Positions 1-6,628 of a stretch of 64,000 bases of DNA are shown here, one piece after another. This DNA is from Campylobacteraceae bacterium (lineage in GTDB: Bacteria; Campylobacterota; Campylobacteria; Campylobacterales; Sulfurovaceae). The position numbers were made by a program, and so were the translations under genes. The notes under the pieces were generated by a model, which worked only from the letters and a program-made list of their open reading frames with translations, did no database searches and had not been told where the DNA came from. The stretch is taken from NCBI GenBank assembly GCA_027065045.1, contig JAMOOX010000007.1:1-64000 (forward strand), in the 5' to 3' direction. The first letter of the stretch is position 1. The number at the start of each line of letters is the position of its first letter.

Positions 1-1
1 T

Positions 2-835
2 TATATGAATAGTACTTATGAGGGATACTATTTACAGTTGGATATAAAAGGTTTTTTTTATAATCTTGATAAAGATATACTTTTTGATAAACTAGCCTCT
101 TTAGGAGGTGGGTTAGGAAATTCACCCTACGGATTTATAGATGAACCTAATCTATTTTCAAATTTATCTACAGCTATAATCTCTAAAGATGCACTTAGTT
201 TAGCCAAACAAATCATATATCACGACCCAACAAAAAATTATATTTTCAAAGGTGATAAATCTAAATTAAAACTACTCCTACCACATAAAACTCTCTTTAA
301 AATACCCAAAAATATAGGAGTTCCTATAGGTAATCTTACAAGCCAGTTTTTTGCAAATGTATATATGAATGATTTTGATAACTATGTAAAAAGAGTATTA
401 AAAGTCAAAAGATATATCCGTTATGTAGATGATTTTGTACTTTTTGATAACTCCAAAGAGAGATTAGAGATTTTATATATAGAGATACAAAATTATCTAA
501 GAGAACATCTATCTTTGGAACTAAGAGCAGATACAAAATTAAAAAAACACTCTAATGGTTTAGATTTTTTAGGTTATATTATCCGTCCAAATTATATACT
601 TACAAGAAAAAGAGTAGTTAATAATTATAAATATAAAAAAGCAAAATATTTAGATGAATATGAAAAACAAAAAGCCAATATGAGTCTTGAAGAGATAAAA
701 AAGTTCTTATCTGTTCAAGCTTCATTTGTAGGGCATATTAAACATGCAAATAGCTTTAAATTAAATAAAAAGGTGGGACAATTTGATGATGAGAAATATA
801 TTAATCTTATTCTTGGTGAGTGGAGTGATAGCTAA
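2..835 (+). CDS. DGR-type reverse transcriptase (5' end outside window)
   Basis: A reverse transcriptase that in diversity-generating retroelements copies a template repeat with errors at adenines and delivers the copy into a target gene. The visible part holds the RT palm: LQLDIKGFFYNL (motif 1), GVPIGNLTSQFFANVY (motif 4), RYVDDFVLF (catalytic YVDD) and GLDFLGYII (motif 7). The GNLTSQ form of motif 4, with SQ rather than the SP common in other RTs, is the hallmark of DGR enzymes. The reading frame is open to the left edge and no ribosome site is visible, so the N-terminus is missing. The last ~50 bases overlap the signal-peptide region of the next gene, a DUF1566 protein. No group II intron maturase domain and no retron msr/msd structure was seen. 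The DGR assignment rests on motif form plus the neighbour. Confidence 0.85.
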   Translation, partial: YMNSTYEGYYLQLDIKGFFYNLDKDILFDKLASLGGGLGNSPYGFIDEPNLFSNLSTAIISKDALSLAKQIIYHDPTKNYIFKGDKSKLKLLLPHKTLFKIPKNIGVPIGNLTSQFFANVYMNDFDNYVKRVLKVKRYIRYVDDFVLFDNSKERLEILYIEIQNYLREHLSLELRADTKLKKHSNGLDFLGYIIRPNYILTRKRVVNNYKYKKAKYLDEYEKQKANMSLEEIKKFLSVQASFVGHIKHANSFKLNKKVGQFDDEKYINLILGEWSDS

Positions 836-1205
836 TGCTAGTTTTAGCAAAAGTGGAGATATTGTAACAGATAGTATTTCAGGTTTACAATGGCAAGATA
901 ATGCAATAGGACAAAAGATGAAGTGGCAAGAGGCTATAACTCACTGTGAGGATTTATCTTTGGGTGGTTATAGTGATTGGAGACTACCAAATATAAATGA
1001 GCTTAGAAGCATAGTAGATAGAGATAAATATGATCCTACTATTGTTAGTGCTTTTATTAATTTTAGCTCTAGCTATTATTGGTCTTCTACTACAAATAAG
1101 GGCCATAGTGGCAATGCTTGGATTGTGAATTTCAGCCTTGGCAATGTGTACAGCCGCAGTAAGAGCTATTACTATTATGTTAGGTGTGTAAGAGCAGGAG
1201 AGTGA
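786..1205 (+). CDS. Secreted DUF1566 (C-type-lectin-like) DGR target protein
   Basis: A small exported protein of ~139 residues with an N-terminal signal peptide (ILILFLVSGVIANA) and a DUF1566/Lcl domain (SGLQWQDN, WRLPNINELRSIVD, YYWSSTT, YVRCVRAGE). This domain is a known C-type-lectin-like scaffold diversified by DGRs. The ATG at 786 (or 789) is preceded by AGGTGGG at 771-777. The upstream TTG at 783 is less likely. The gene starts inside the 3' end of the RT gene. The 3' end (about 1090-1180) uses C-ending codons (GGC, AGC, TTC, TAC, CGC) that are rare in the rest of the window, as expected if AAC/AAT template codons were randomised. The product is probably a displayed or secreted binding protein; its ligand cannot be read from sequence. 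Confidence 0.85.
   Translation: MMRNILILFLVSGVIANASFSKSGDIVTDSISGLQWQDNAIGQKMKWQEAITHCEDLSLGGYSDWRLPNINELRSIVDRDKYDPTIVSAFINFSSSYYWSSTTNKGHSGNAWIVNFSLGNVYSRSKSYYYYVRCVRAGE
1090..1205 (+). repeat. Probable DGR variable repeat (VR)
   Basis: Within the DUF1566 gene the codons from 1094 read AAT AAG GGC CAT AGT GGC, and later ATT, TTC AGC CTT GGC, TAC AGC CGC AGT and AGC TAT TAC TAT TAT. Nearly all variable-looking codons are NNC or NNT, the product expected when adenines of AAC/AAT template codons are replaced while the third base is kept. Constant residues (AW, VNF, GNV, YVRCVR) lie between them. The matching template repeat was not found in this window and is presumed to lie left of the RT. 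VR limits are approximate. Confidence 0.7.
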
Positions 1206-1223
1206 TTTGATATTTGCTCTTTT

Positions 1224-1241
1224 GCCCCGCAGGGTCGCGAC
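1224..1241 (+). other. GC-rich IMH-like element after the VR
   Basis: Eighteen bases after the target stop codon there is a very GC-rich stretch (GCCCCGCAGGGTCGCGAC) that contains CCC/GGG and the palindrome GTCGCGAC. It stands out strongly from the AT-rich surroundings. In studied DGRs a GC-rich 'initiation of mutagenic homing' element and an inverted repeat mark the 3' side of the VR. The role here is inferred from position and composition only. Confidence 0.45.
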
Positions 1242-1258
1242 TGATTTTTCTCTTGTAG

Positions 1259-1283
1259 GGTGCGTTTCCTAACGCACCTTTTA
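1259..1283 (+). terminator. Hairpin terminator after the DGR target
   Basis: GGTGCGTT, a TCCT loop and AACGCACC form a perfect 8-bp stem followed by TTTTATT. This is a good Rho-independent terminator for the DUF1566 transcript. It could also act as the inverted repeat that DGRs often carry just beyond the VR. Confidence 0.7.
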
Positions 1284-1299
1284 TTATCTCTCCTGAGGT

Positions 1300-1886
1300 G
1301 TCATGAAAATTTAGGGTCAGCAATATTATTGCACTCTTCTCTCCAATACCAATAATAGATTTGATATTCTCAAAACCTTGCTTTAATTTATCATCTTTAG
1401 TAATAATCTTTACTATCTCTGCTAATATATCTTTCTCTTTTTCTTTATAGCTTTTTATCTCTTTTTGTAATTCATTAATAGCATAAATTACACCATCTTT
1501 AGCCGTTATAGACTCTAAATGATTAACTGACATTACTCTTGATTTTACAATAAATTTGTAATAACTCATAAGCACACTCATCTCTTCAACTCTCTTATCA
1601 TAAGTAGGAATTTTAATTTCTCCTTCTTTAGCTAAAACAATTGCATTAGATAGCAGTTTTGCATCTATTTTATCTGTCTTAATTTCTTTAATAAATTAGA
1701 ATAATTACCAGTTGGCTCATATACAAATATAAGCTCTTCGAACTCTTTTTTATATAGTTTTTTCAATTTTGATACTAACTTTTTTAAACTTTTCAGATTA
1801 TTCTCTATCTCAATAGATTGAGTATTGATTGGAATATATACTGAAATTAAACTCTTACTAATGTCTAATCCGATAGAATAGTTCAC
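1300..1886 (-). pseudogene. IS110-family transposase, frameshifted and 3'-truncated
   Basis: The minus strand begins at GTG 1886 after a strong GGAGG site and encodes the DEDD RuvC-like N-terminus (IGLDISK, FVYEPTGNY). It then hits a stop at 1665. In another frame the homology resumes upstream of 1581 with the family motif KTDKIDAKLLSNAI, then the start of the Transposase_20 domain (IKSIIGIGEKSAIILL). About 25 residues are missing at the junction, and everything after ~1310 is lost, including the region with the catalytic serine. The gene therefore cannot make an active transposase. The continuation of the frame to 1180 merely runs antisense through the DGR terminator and VR end. Confidence 0.8.
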
Positions 1887-1913
1887 CGTGAACCTCCAAA
1901 TATAATATTTTTA

Positions 1914-2050
1914 GAGAGTTCGTTAGGGCAGGAATTAACTCTTGCCTGATTCAATAACTATCTGACTGACCCACAGGCTAACTAATTTATTTTATTAAGA
2001 ATAATTTAGTCGCCTCAGGTATTGAACGATATATTACTGGTTGAACTCTC
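1914..2050 (-). ncRNA. Candidate IS110 bridge RNA leader
   Basis: The non-coding region just upstream of the transposase is bounded by an 8-base inverted repeat, GAGAGTTC at 1914-1921 and GAACTCTC at 2043-2050, enclosing 137 nt. Inside are a hairpin (1927-1933 with 1940-1946, one G-T pair) and a second long-range pairing, TTCAATA at 1950-1956 with TATTGAA at 2020-2026. IS110-group elements such as IS621 encode a guide-like bridge RNA in this same position and orientation. Position and foldability support this; loop-to-target matches could not be tested. Confidence 0.5.
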
Positions 2051-2158
2051 TATTTATTATTATATCTAATATATACGAGGTGATGAAAATAAACTTTTAT
2101 TTATTTCTTCACTTGTTCTCATCGCTCCTGCATTGGATAGATAATTATTTAATTATGC

Positions 2159-2164
2159 TATAAT
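2159..2164 (+). promoter_or_regulatory. Extended -10 promoter of the AAA-ATPase-like gene
   Basis: TGCTATAAT ends 19 bases before the ATG at 2184, with no obvious -35. The same upstream string (TTATGCTATAATnAAnCAAAAAG) recurs before the decayed homologue at 42803, so the promoter was carried along with this gene family. Confidence 0.6.
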
Positions 2165-2183
2165 CAATCAAAAAGAGATAACT

Positions 2184-3869
2184 ATGAAAAAAATACCTTA
2201 TGGAATAAGTGATTTTAAATTATTAAAAGAAGAGAATTATTATTTTGTAGATAAGACAAATTATATTGAGAAATTAGAAAATTATAATAGTAGGTTTTTG
2301 ATGTTCTTACGCCCACGAAGGTTTGGTAAATCTCTATTTATCGCTATTTTAGAAGCCTATTATGATAAATTTTATAAAGATGAGTTTGATGAAATTTTTA
2401 AAGATACATATATTATAGATAATAAAACGCCAGAAGTTAGTAGTTATCTTGTGCTTAGATTTGATTTTAGTGCTATTGATATATCTGATGTAGAAGAGAG
2501 TTTTAAGTATGATTTACAACTTACACTTAAAAGTTTTGTAAAAAGGTATAACTTAAATATCAATTTTGAGAATAGTAGTCCTATTTCTATGCTTAGAGCT
2601 ATATTTGATTATATTCAGAATAATTCTAGTCTCAAACTATATTTACTAATTGATGAGTATGATAATTTTGTAAATAAACTTCTACTAAATAGTAAAAATG
2701 ATTATCTCAATATCGTATCCCAAAAAACAGCCTACTTTAAACAATTCTTTACAGTTCTAAAAGCAGGAGCAAGTGGAAACAATGCACCAATAAAAAGAAT
2801 GTTTATCACAGGTGTAACTCCAATGACAATGTATGATGTTACAAGTGGATTTAATATCGGTGATAATATCTCACTTCATAAAGATTTTAATAATCTTATT
2901 GGATTTAATAATGATGAGTTAGTTCAGATTTTAGAAGATTTTGAATTAGATAAAAAGGTAGATATTGAGATATTAAAAGAGTGGTATAATAATTATAAAT
3001 TTAATGATAAAAGTGAGTCAATATATAATACTGATATGATTTTATACTTTATCAATAAATTTATGGCAGAAGATGAGTTACCAAAAGAGATGATAGATAT
3101 AAATGTACGAAGTGATTACTCAAAACTCAAAAAGATTATATATACAAATAGAAAGCTAAATGGAAATTTTAACACACTACAAACTTTAATTGGTGGAGAG
3201 TCTATATCTATAAGCAATTTAGTTCAAGATTTTAGTGCATTAGATTTGGAAAAAGAGAATAATTTTAAATCTTTTATGTTTTATTTAGGACTTGTAACGA
3301 TTGAAGATAGAAGATTAAAATTAAATCTAAAAATTCCAAATGAAACCGTCAAAAGAATAGATATTGATTTTTTAAAAGATGCTCTTGAAATAGAGAAAAT
3401 TTTTACTTTAAATGTTGATAAACTATCTGATTATTTAGCAGAATTTGCCTTAAATGGAGATATTGAAGTATTTAAATATTTTGCTTCTATGATAAAAGAT
3501 AATACAGGAATAAGAGATTATATCTATAATGAACAAACGATAAAATCTATGTATTTAGCATATCTTTCATTAACGCCATATTTTGTTGCTAAAAGTGAAT
3601 TTGAGATGAATAAAGGTTTTTGTGATATATTTTTAAAACCTCTTAATCCTTTCGTTGAGTATATTGGATTGGTTGAGTTTAAATATATTAAACGAGGAGA
3701 GAAAGCATCTAAAAAGAGGATTAAATCTCTTGTCCAAGAGGCTATAAATCAGTTGATTGAGTATGAGAGAGATGAGATAGTTACTACTTATATTGATGAT
3801 GGGTTAAAGGTAGAAAAGATTGTGATAATCTTTTGGGGTTGGGAGATGGTTTGGTGTGAGAAGATTTAG
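2184..3869 (+). CDS. AAA-ATPase-like / PD-(D/E)XK family protein
   Basis: A 561-residue protein with the 'predicted AAA-ATPase' domain at the N-terminus (PYGISDFKLL, YYFVDKTNYI, LRPRRFGKSLF as the Walker A-like loop, LLIDEYDNF as Walker B) and a PD-(D/E)XK nuclease-like C-terminus (residues ~480-561: FCDIFLKP, LVEFKYIKRGE, ending in GWEMVWCEKI). The family is widespread, repetitive and accessory; its function is unknown, though a DNA-processing or mobile role is often proposed. The length is full for the family and no breaks are seen. It stands alone between the IS110 remnant and a convergent transglutaminase gene. A shortened, broken paralogue lies at 42803-43335. Confidence 0.85.
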   Translation: MKKIPYGISDFKLLKEENYYFVDKTNYIEKLENYNSRFLMFLRPRRFGKSLFIAILEAYYDKFYKDEFDEIFKDTYIIDNKTPEVSSYLVLRFDFSAIDISDVEESFKYDLQLTLKSFVKRYNLNINFENSSPISMLRAIFDYIQNNSSLKLYLLIDEYDNFVNKLLLNSKNDYLNIVSQKTAYFKQFFTVLKAGASGNNAPIKRMFITGVTPMTMYDVTSGFNIGDNISLHKDFNNLIGFNNDELVQILEDFELDKKVDIEILKEWYNNYKFNDKSESIYNTDMILYFINKFMAEDELPKEMIDINVRSDYSKLKKIIYTNRKLNGNFNTLQTLIGGESISISNLVQDFSALDLEKENNFKSFMFYLGLVTIEDRRLKLNLKIPNETVKRIDIDFLKDALEIEKIFTLNVDKLSDYLAEFALNGDIEVFKYFASMIKDNTGIRDYIYNEQTIKSMYLAYLSLTPYFVAKSEFEMNKGFCDIFLKPLNPFVEYIGLVEFKYIKRGEKASKKRIKSLVQEAINQLIEYERDEIVTTYIDDGLKVEKIVIIFWGWEMVWCEKI

Positions 3870-3918
3870 GAGAATGAATAAAATTCATCTCACCCAAATA
3901 TAATACCCTAGAAGAGAA

Positions 3919-4662
3919 TTATTTTAATATCTCAACTATCGCCTCTTTTAGTTCTTTTAATTTATCACTCTTAGAAGAGTATTTTACTCTATGATAAAGG
4001 TATGATATATTCTCTATTTTATCTTTATTTATCAAAGTTTTAGCATTTTGTAGTAAATCTTCCATAGTTTGATAACTCTCTTTTATTACTCCTAGCTTTT
4101 TTAATCTTTTTAGTAGAGGTAGCATAGCATTAAGTGCTTCATCTCTAGGTTTTGCTTTTTCTAGTATCCAATTATTTATTAGATATTTCATATACATAAA
4201 TTGGATATTAATAGTCTTGAAAATAGAGTTTGAGGTAGTGCTACCATCTATATTATCTACACTAGATAAAATTCTATATGCACTACTTGTAGGTTCAAAC
4301 CTTACCCAACCATTATTTTTGATATAAAGTTCTACCCAAGCATGAGCATCTAACTCTTTGATTATTAAATAATTTTTGACCATATTTTTTTTACTTGCTT
4401 TAAATCCTGTAACTATTCGTGATGGAATACCTGCCATTCTAGCACTAAGTGCAAAAGATGATGCAAAATGTACACAATATCCCTCTTTTTTATCAAATAA
4501 AAATGAATCAATAGAGTGATTTAAATCTAATGGCTTTGGTCTAATAGAGTATGATAACTTTAAAACTAACATAGGAAATTTCAATAAAAATAGATGAGGT
4601 ATGATAGAGAGTATCAAAGCGATATCAAGTCTAGTCTCATAAGATAGAGTTTTTATATTCAT
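3919..4662 (-). CDS. TgpA-like transglutaminase with internal deletion
   Basis: A 247-residue protein whose middle is a transglutaminase core: GYCVHFASSFALSARMAGIP carries the catalytic Cys, DAHAWVELYI the His, and WVRFEPTS the Asp region. The first ~35 residues (ALILSIIPHLFLLKFPMLV) look like the start of the first membrane helix of TgpA-type proteins. In that family several more helices and a long linker (roughly 300 or more residues) normally separate this start from the core. Here they are joined directly at about residue 36, in frame. The family's usual MoxR and DUF58 neighbours are absent. It may be a relic or a minimal membrane-anchored protease/transglutaminase. Confidence 0.65.
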   Translation of the reverse strand: MNIKTLSYETRLDIALILSIIPHLFLLKFPMLVLKLSYSIRPKPLDLNHSIDSFLFDKKEGYCVHFASSFALSARMAGIPSRIVTGFKASKKNMVKNYLIIKELDAHAWVELYIKNNGWVRFEPTSSAYRILSSVDNIDGSTTSNSIFKTINIQFMYMKYLINNWILEKAKPRDEALNAMLPLLKRLKKLGVIKESYQTMEDLLQNAKTLINKDKIENISYLYHRVKYSSKSDKLKELKEAIVEILK

Positions 4663-4725
4663 ATTTGTTACTCCTTATTTAGGATTATATCATAAATAAT
4701 CAGGTTATTATCAAAGTGATTATGC

Positions 4726-4731
4726 TAAAAT
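4726..4731 (+). promoter_or_regulatory. Extended -10 (TGCTAAAAT) before the lipoprotein gene
   Basis: TGCTAAAAT lies 27 bases before the ATG at 4759 in an AT-rich spacer that also serves the divergent transglutaminase gene. It matches the Campylobacterota sigma-70 pattern of an extended -10 without a clear -35. Confidence 0.4.
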
Positions 4732-4758
4732 AAATCAAATAAGAGATTTGGAGTTTAT

Positions 4759-5718
4759 ATGATTAAATATTTTTTGTCATTTCTATTAGGTGTATTTTTT
4801 TTAGCATCTTGTGGAAGTAGCGACCCTATTAAATTGAGCGATGAGGCATTAGTTGGGACAACTAGACCACTAGGTGTATGGATAAAGAGTACAAAAACTT
4901 TTGATAGTAATCTCTCTACTAATCAAACTTTTGGTGCTTTATCTAGTAGAGGAATTAAGCATATTGACCAGTTGATAACAATGCAACAAAATAGTGATAA
5001 ATCTTATAGTATTATAAATGAATCACTATTAGCAGATTTTATCTCTAGTGCTTATAGTGAGGGTATAAGAGTCAATCTATTTTTAGAGGGTAATGACCTA
5101 TTTAATGGAGATAATCACAAAGATACTCTAAGTAAACTAGAGACTATAATAGATTTTAATAATAATTTAGCAGTTACAACAGGGCTTTCAATATTAGGAG
5201 TTAAATATCGTGTAGATTTAGAACACTCAACAGGCTGGGCAAATAGTCATCAAAATGCTACCTATAATTATCTATATTATCTTCTAAAAGCAAAAGCTTT
5301 ATTAGAACGAGAGGGTTCTACATTTAAAATATCAGTAGATACAAATAGTGCTTGGTCATCTTCAAACTATACTATCTCATTTAATAAAAAAGATAAAGCT
5401 TTATCATCTCATATTATAGATATTGTAGATTATATCACAATATTGTCTTTTAGTAGAGATGGAGATGATATATACTCAATTATATCTAATGAGTTACAAT
5501 ATATCAAAGATGAACAACTTACATATAGACTAGCACCATCAATGGCTATATCACCATTAGTAGATGCAACAACAAGTTTTTATGGTATGGATTCTACAAT
5601 ATTTTGGAGAGAGTTAGATAAGCTTCAAGGTTGGATAGCAGAAGATAAAAGAGTAGCTATGATAATGATAGAGGATTTTGATTATTTAGACCAAATCCCT
5701 TCTATCCCTGCAAATTAA
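4759..5718 (+). CDS. Lipoprotein of unknown function, possibly TIM-barrel
   Basis: A 319-residue protein with a lipoprotein signal peptide (FLLGVFFLASCG, lipobox with Cys at ~18). The body has alternating strand/helix segments (VNLFLEGNDLF, YRVDLEHS, IVDYITILSFSRD, RVAMIMIEDFDYL) that recall the barrel of glycoside-hydrolase-like proteins, but no family signature or catalytic pair was identified with confidence. It is followed 8 bases later by a DedA gene, so the two are probably co-transcribed. The likely place is the outer or inner membrane face of the periplasm. Function is unknown. Confidence 0.7.
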   Translation: MIKYFLSFLLGVFFLASCGSSDPIKLSDEALVGTTRPLGVWIKSTKTFDSNLSTNQTFGALSSRGIKHIDQLITMQQNSDKSYSIINESLLADFISSAYSEGIRVNLFLEGNDLFNGDNHKDTLSKLETIIDFNNNLAVTTGLSILGVKYRVDLEHSTGWANSHQNATYNYLYYLLKAKALLEREGSTFKISVDTNSAWSSSNYTISFNKKDKALSSHIIDIVDYITILSFSRDGDDIYSIISNELQYIKDEQLTYRLAPSMAISPLVDATTSFYGMDSTIFWRELDKLQGWIAEDKRVAMIMIEDFDYLDQIPSIPAN

Positions 5719-5726
5719 GGAACTTT

Positions 5727-6296
5727 ATGGAAGATACTTTAACATCTCTATCAACTTGGGGATATATAGCAGTTGCATTTTTCTCTTTTGGTGGTTCGCT
5801 TGTAGTAGTTGCGGCCGCTGGAGTTTTGTCATATATGGGAGAGATGAATATATTTATAGCACTACCTATCGCTATGGTTTCAAATTTTTTTGGTGATAAT
5901 TTCCTATTTTATCTAGGAACATACCACAAAGAGGACATCAAACCATACTTTAAAAAGCACAAAAGAAAGATAGCATTATCTACTTTGATTATGAGAAAAT
6001 ATGGAGTTTGGGCGATATTTATCCAGAAGTTTTTATACGGTATTAAGACTTTAATCCCCCTATCTATGGCAATATCAAAATATGATTTTAAAAAGTTTGC
6101 TTTTTATAATATTTTTGCCTCTATATTTTTTATATTAGTTATAGGAGTAGGAAGCTATATGGCAGGTGAGCCTATAAAAGAGCTATTTAATAACTTTAGT
6201 GATAAACCGTGGATAGTACCAATAATTTTATTTAGCCTTGTTGGTGGTAGTTGGCTATTATTAGAAAAAATGACATCTAAAAAAAGTCGTAAGTAA
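5727..6296 (+). CDS. DedA family membrane protein
   Basis: A 189-residue polytopic inner-membrane protein of the DedA/VTT family, whose members move lipid carriers or phospholipids across the membrane. Characteristic segments are SNFFGDNFLFYLG, the amphipathic stretch with FIQKFLYGIKTLIPLSMAISKYDFKKFAFYN (read as two parts around residues 95-125), and a C-terminal pair of helices. It lies 8 bases after the lipoprotein gene and probably shares its transcript. Confidence 0.85.
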   Translation: MEDTLTSLSTWGYIAVAFFSFGGSLVVVAAAGVLSYMGEMNIFIALPIAMVSNFFGDNFLFYLGTYHKEDIKPYFKKHKRKIALSTLIMRKYGVWAIFIQKFLYGIKTLIPLSMAISKYDFKKFAFYNIFASIFFILVIGVGSYMAGEPIKELFNNFSDKPWIVPIILFSLVGGSWLLLEKMTSKKSRK

Positions 6297-6306
6297 GGAT
6301 TAAATT

Positions 6307-6624
6307 ATGATTACAAAAGAAGATTTAGCACAAGCGATATTAAGATTAGAAAAAGTTCAAGAAGAGACTAATTAACAGATGAAGAAAACTGATAAAACAT
6401 TAAAAAGAGTTACAAAATTAGTAGGAAATATCTCAAATAATCAAGGGGATATCGCCGAAGAATTTTTTTATAATTCATTGGCTTCTAATCCAAAACTAGC
6501 AGGGATTAATTATGATTATATAGATAAAAATGTAACAAGACAGAGAAAAAATCTAAGAGATGAGTATGATATACTATTGGTAAATGGCAAAGATATAGCA
6601 ATTATAGAGACTATTATTCCATAA
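6307..6624 (+). pseudogene. Coiled-coil PD-(D/E)XK-type gene with in-frame stop
   Basis: A 22-codon open frame from ATG 6307 (MITKEDLAQAILRLEKVQEE) ends at TAA 6373-6375 and the same frame continues at once as QMKKTDKTLKRV. This rebuilds the K-T-D-rich coiled-coil start typical of a family of PD-(D/E)XK-fold hypothetical proteins. The downstream part has the nuclease-like lead-in (GDIAEEFFYNSL, LRDEYDILLVNGKDIAIIE) but stops at TIIP where the family continues with the catalytic ExK and about 40 more residues. A nonsense codon plus loss of the 3' end make it inactive. The second half alone (6379-6624) could still be translated. Confidence 0.65.
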
Positions 6625-6628
6625 ATTT

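Larger units (their letters stand above)
1300..2060 (-). mobile_element. Decayed IS110-family insertion sequence
   Basis: This stretch holds a broken IS110 transposase (1300-1886) and its long non-coding leader (1887-~2060), both read on the minus strand. The element lost its 3' end against the DGR: the transposase frame stops resembling the family near 1310. No terminal inverted repeats were seen, as usual for the IS110 group, so both borders are approximate. It looks immobile. Confidence 0.7.

Noticed and set aside
2-835. Retron or group II intron origin for the reverse transcriptase
   Set aside because: Motif 4 has the SQ form of DGR enzymes, there is no maturase X/HNH domain after the palm, and the neighbour is a DGR-type target gene.
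1180-1310. C-terminus of the minus-strand frame ending at 1180 as a real protein part
   Set aside because: From ~1310 on it reads antisense through the DGR terminator, GC-rich block and VR end; it has no similarity to the transposase family there.
2060-2150. A strong terminator or second guide RNA around GAGGTGATGAAAATAAAC
   Set aside because: A hairpin can be drawn with TTTATTTCTTCAC but has several mismatches and bulges; too weak to list as a feature.
1-2183. A DGR template repeat inside the window
   Set aside because: I looked for an A-rich near-copy of the variable end (1090-1205) on both strands by its constant parts (TGGTCTTCTACTACA, GTTAGGTGTGTAAGA) and found none; it must be outside the window if it exists.
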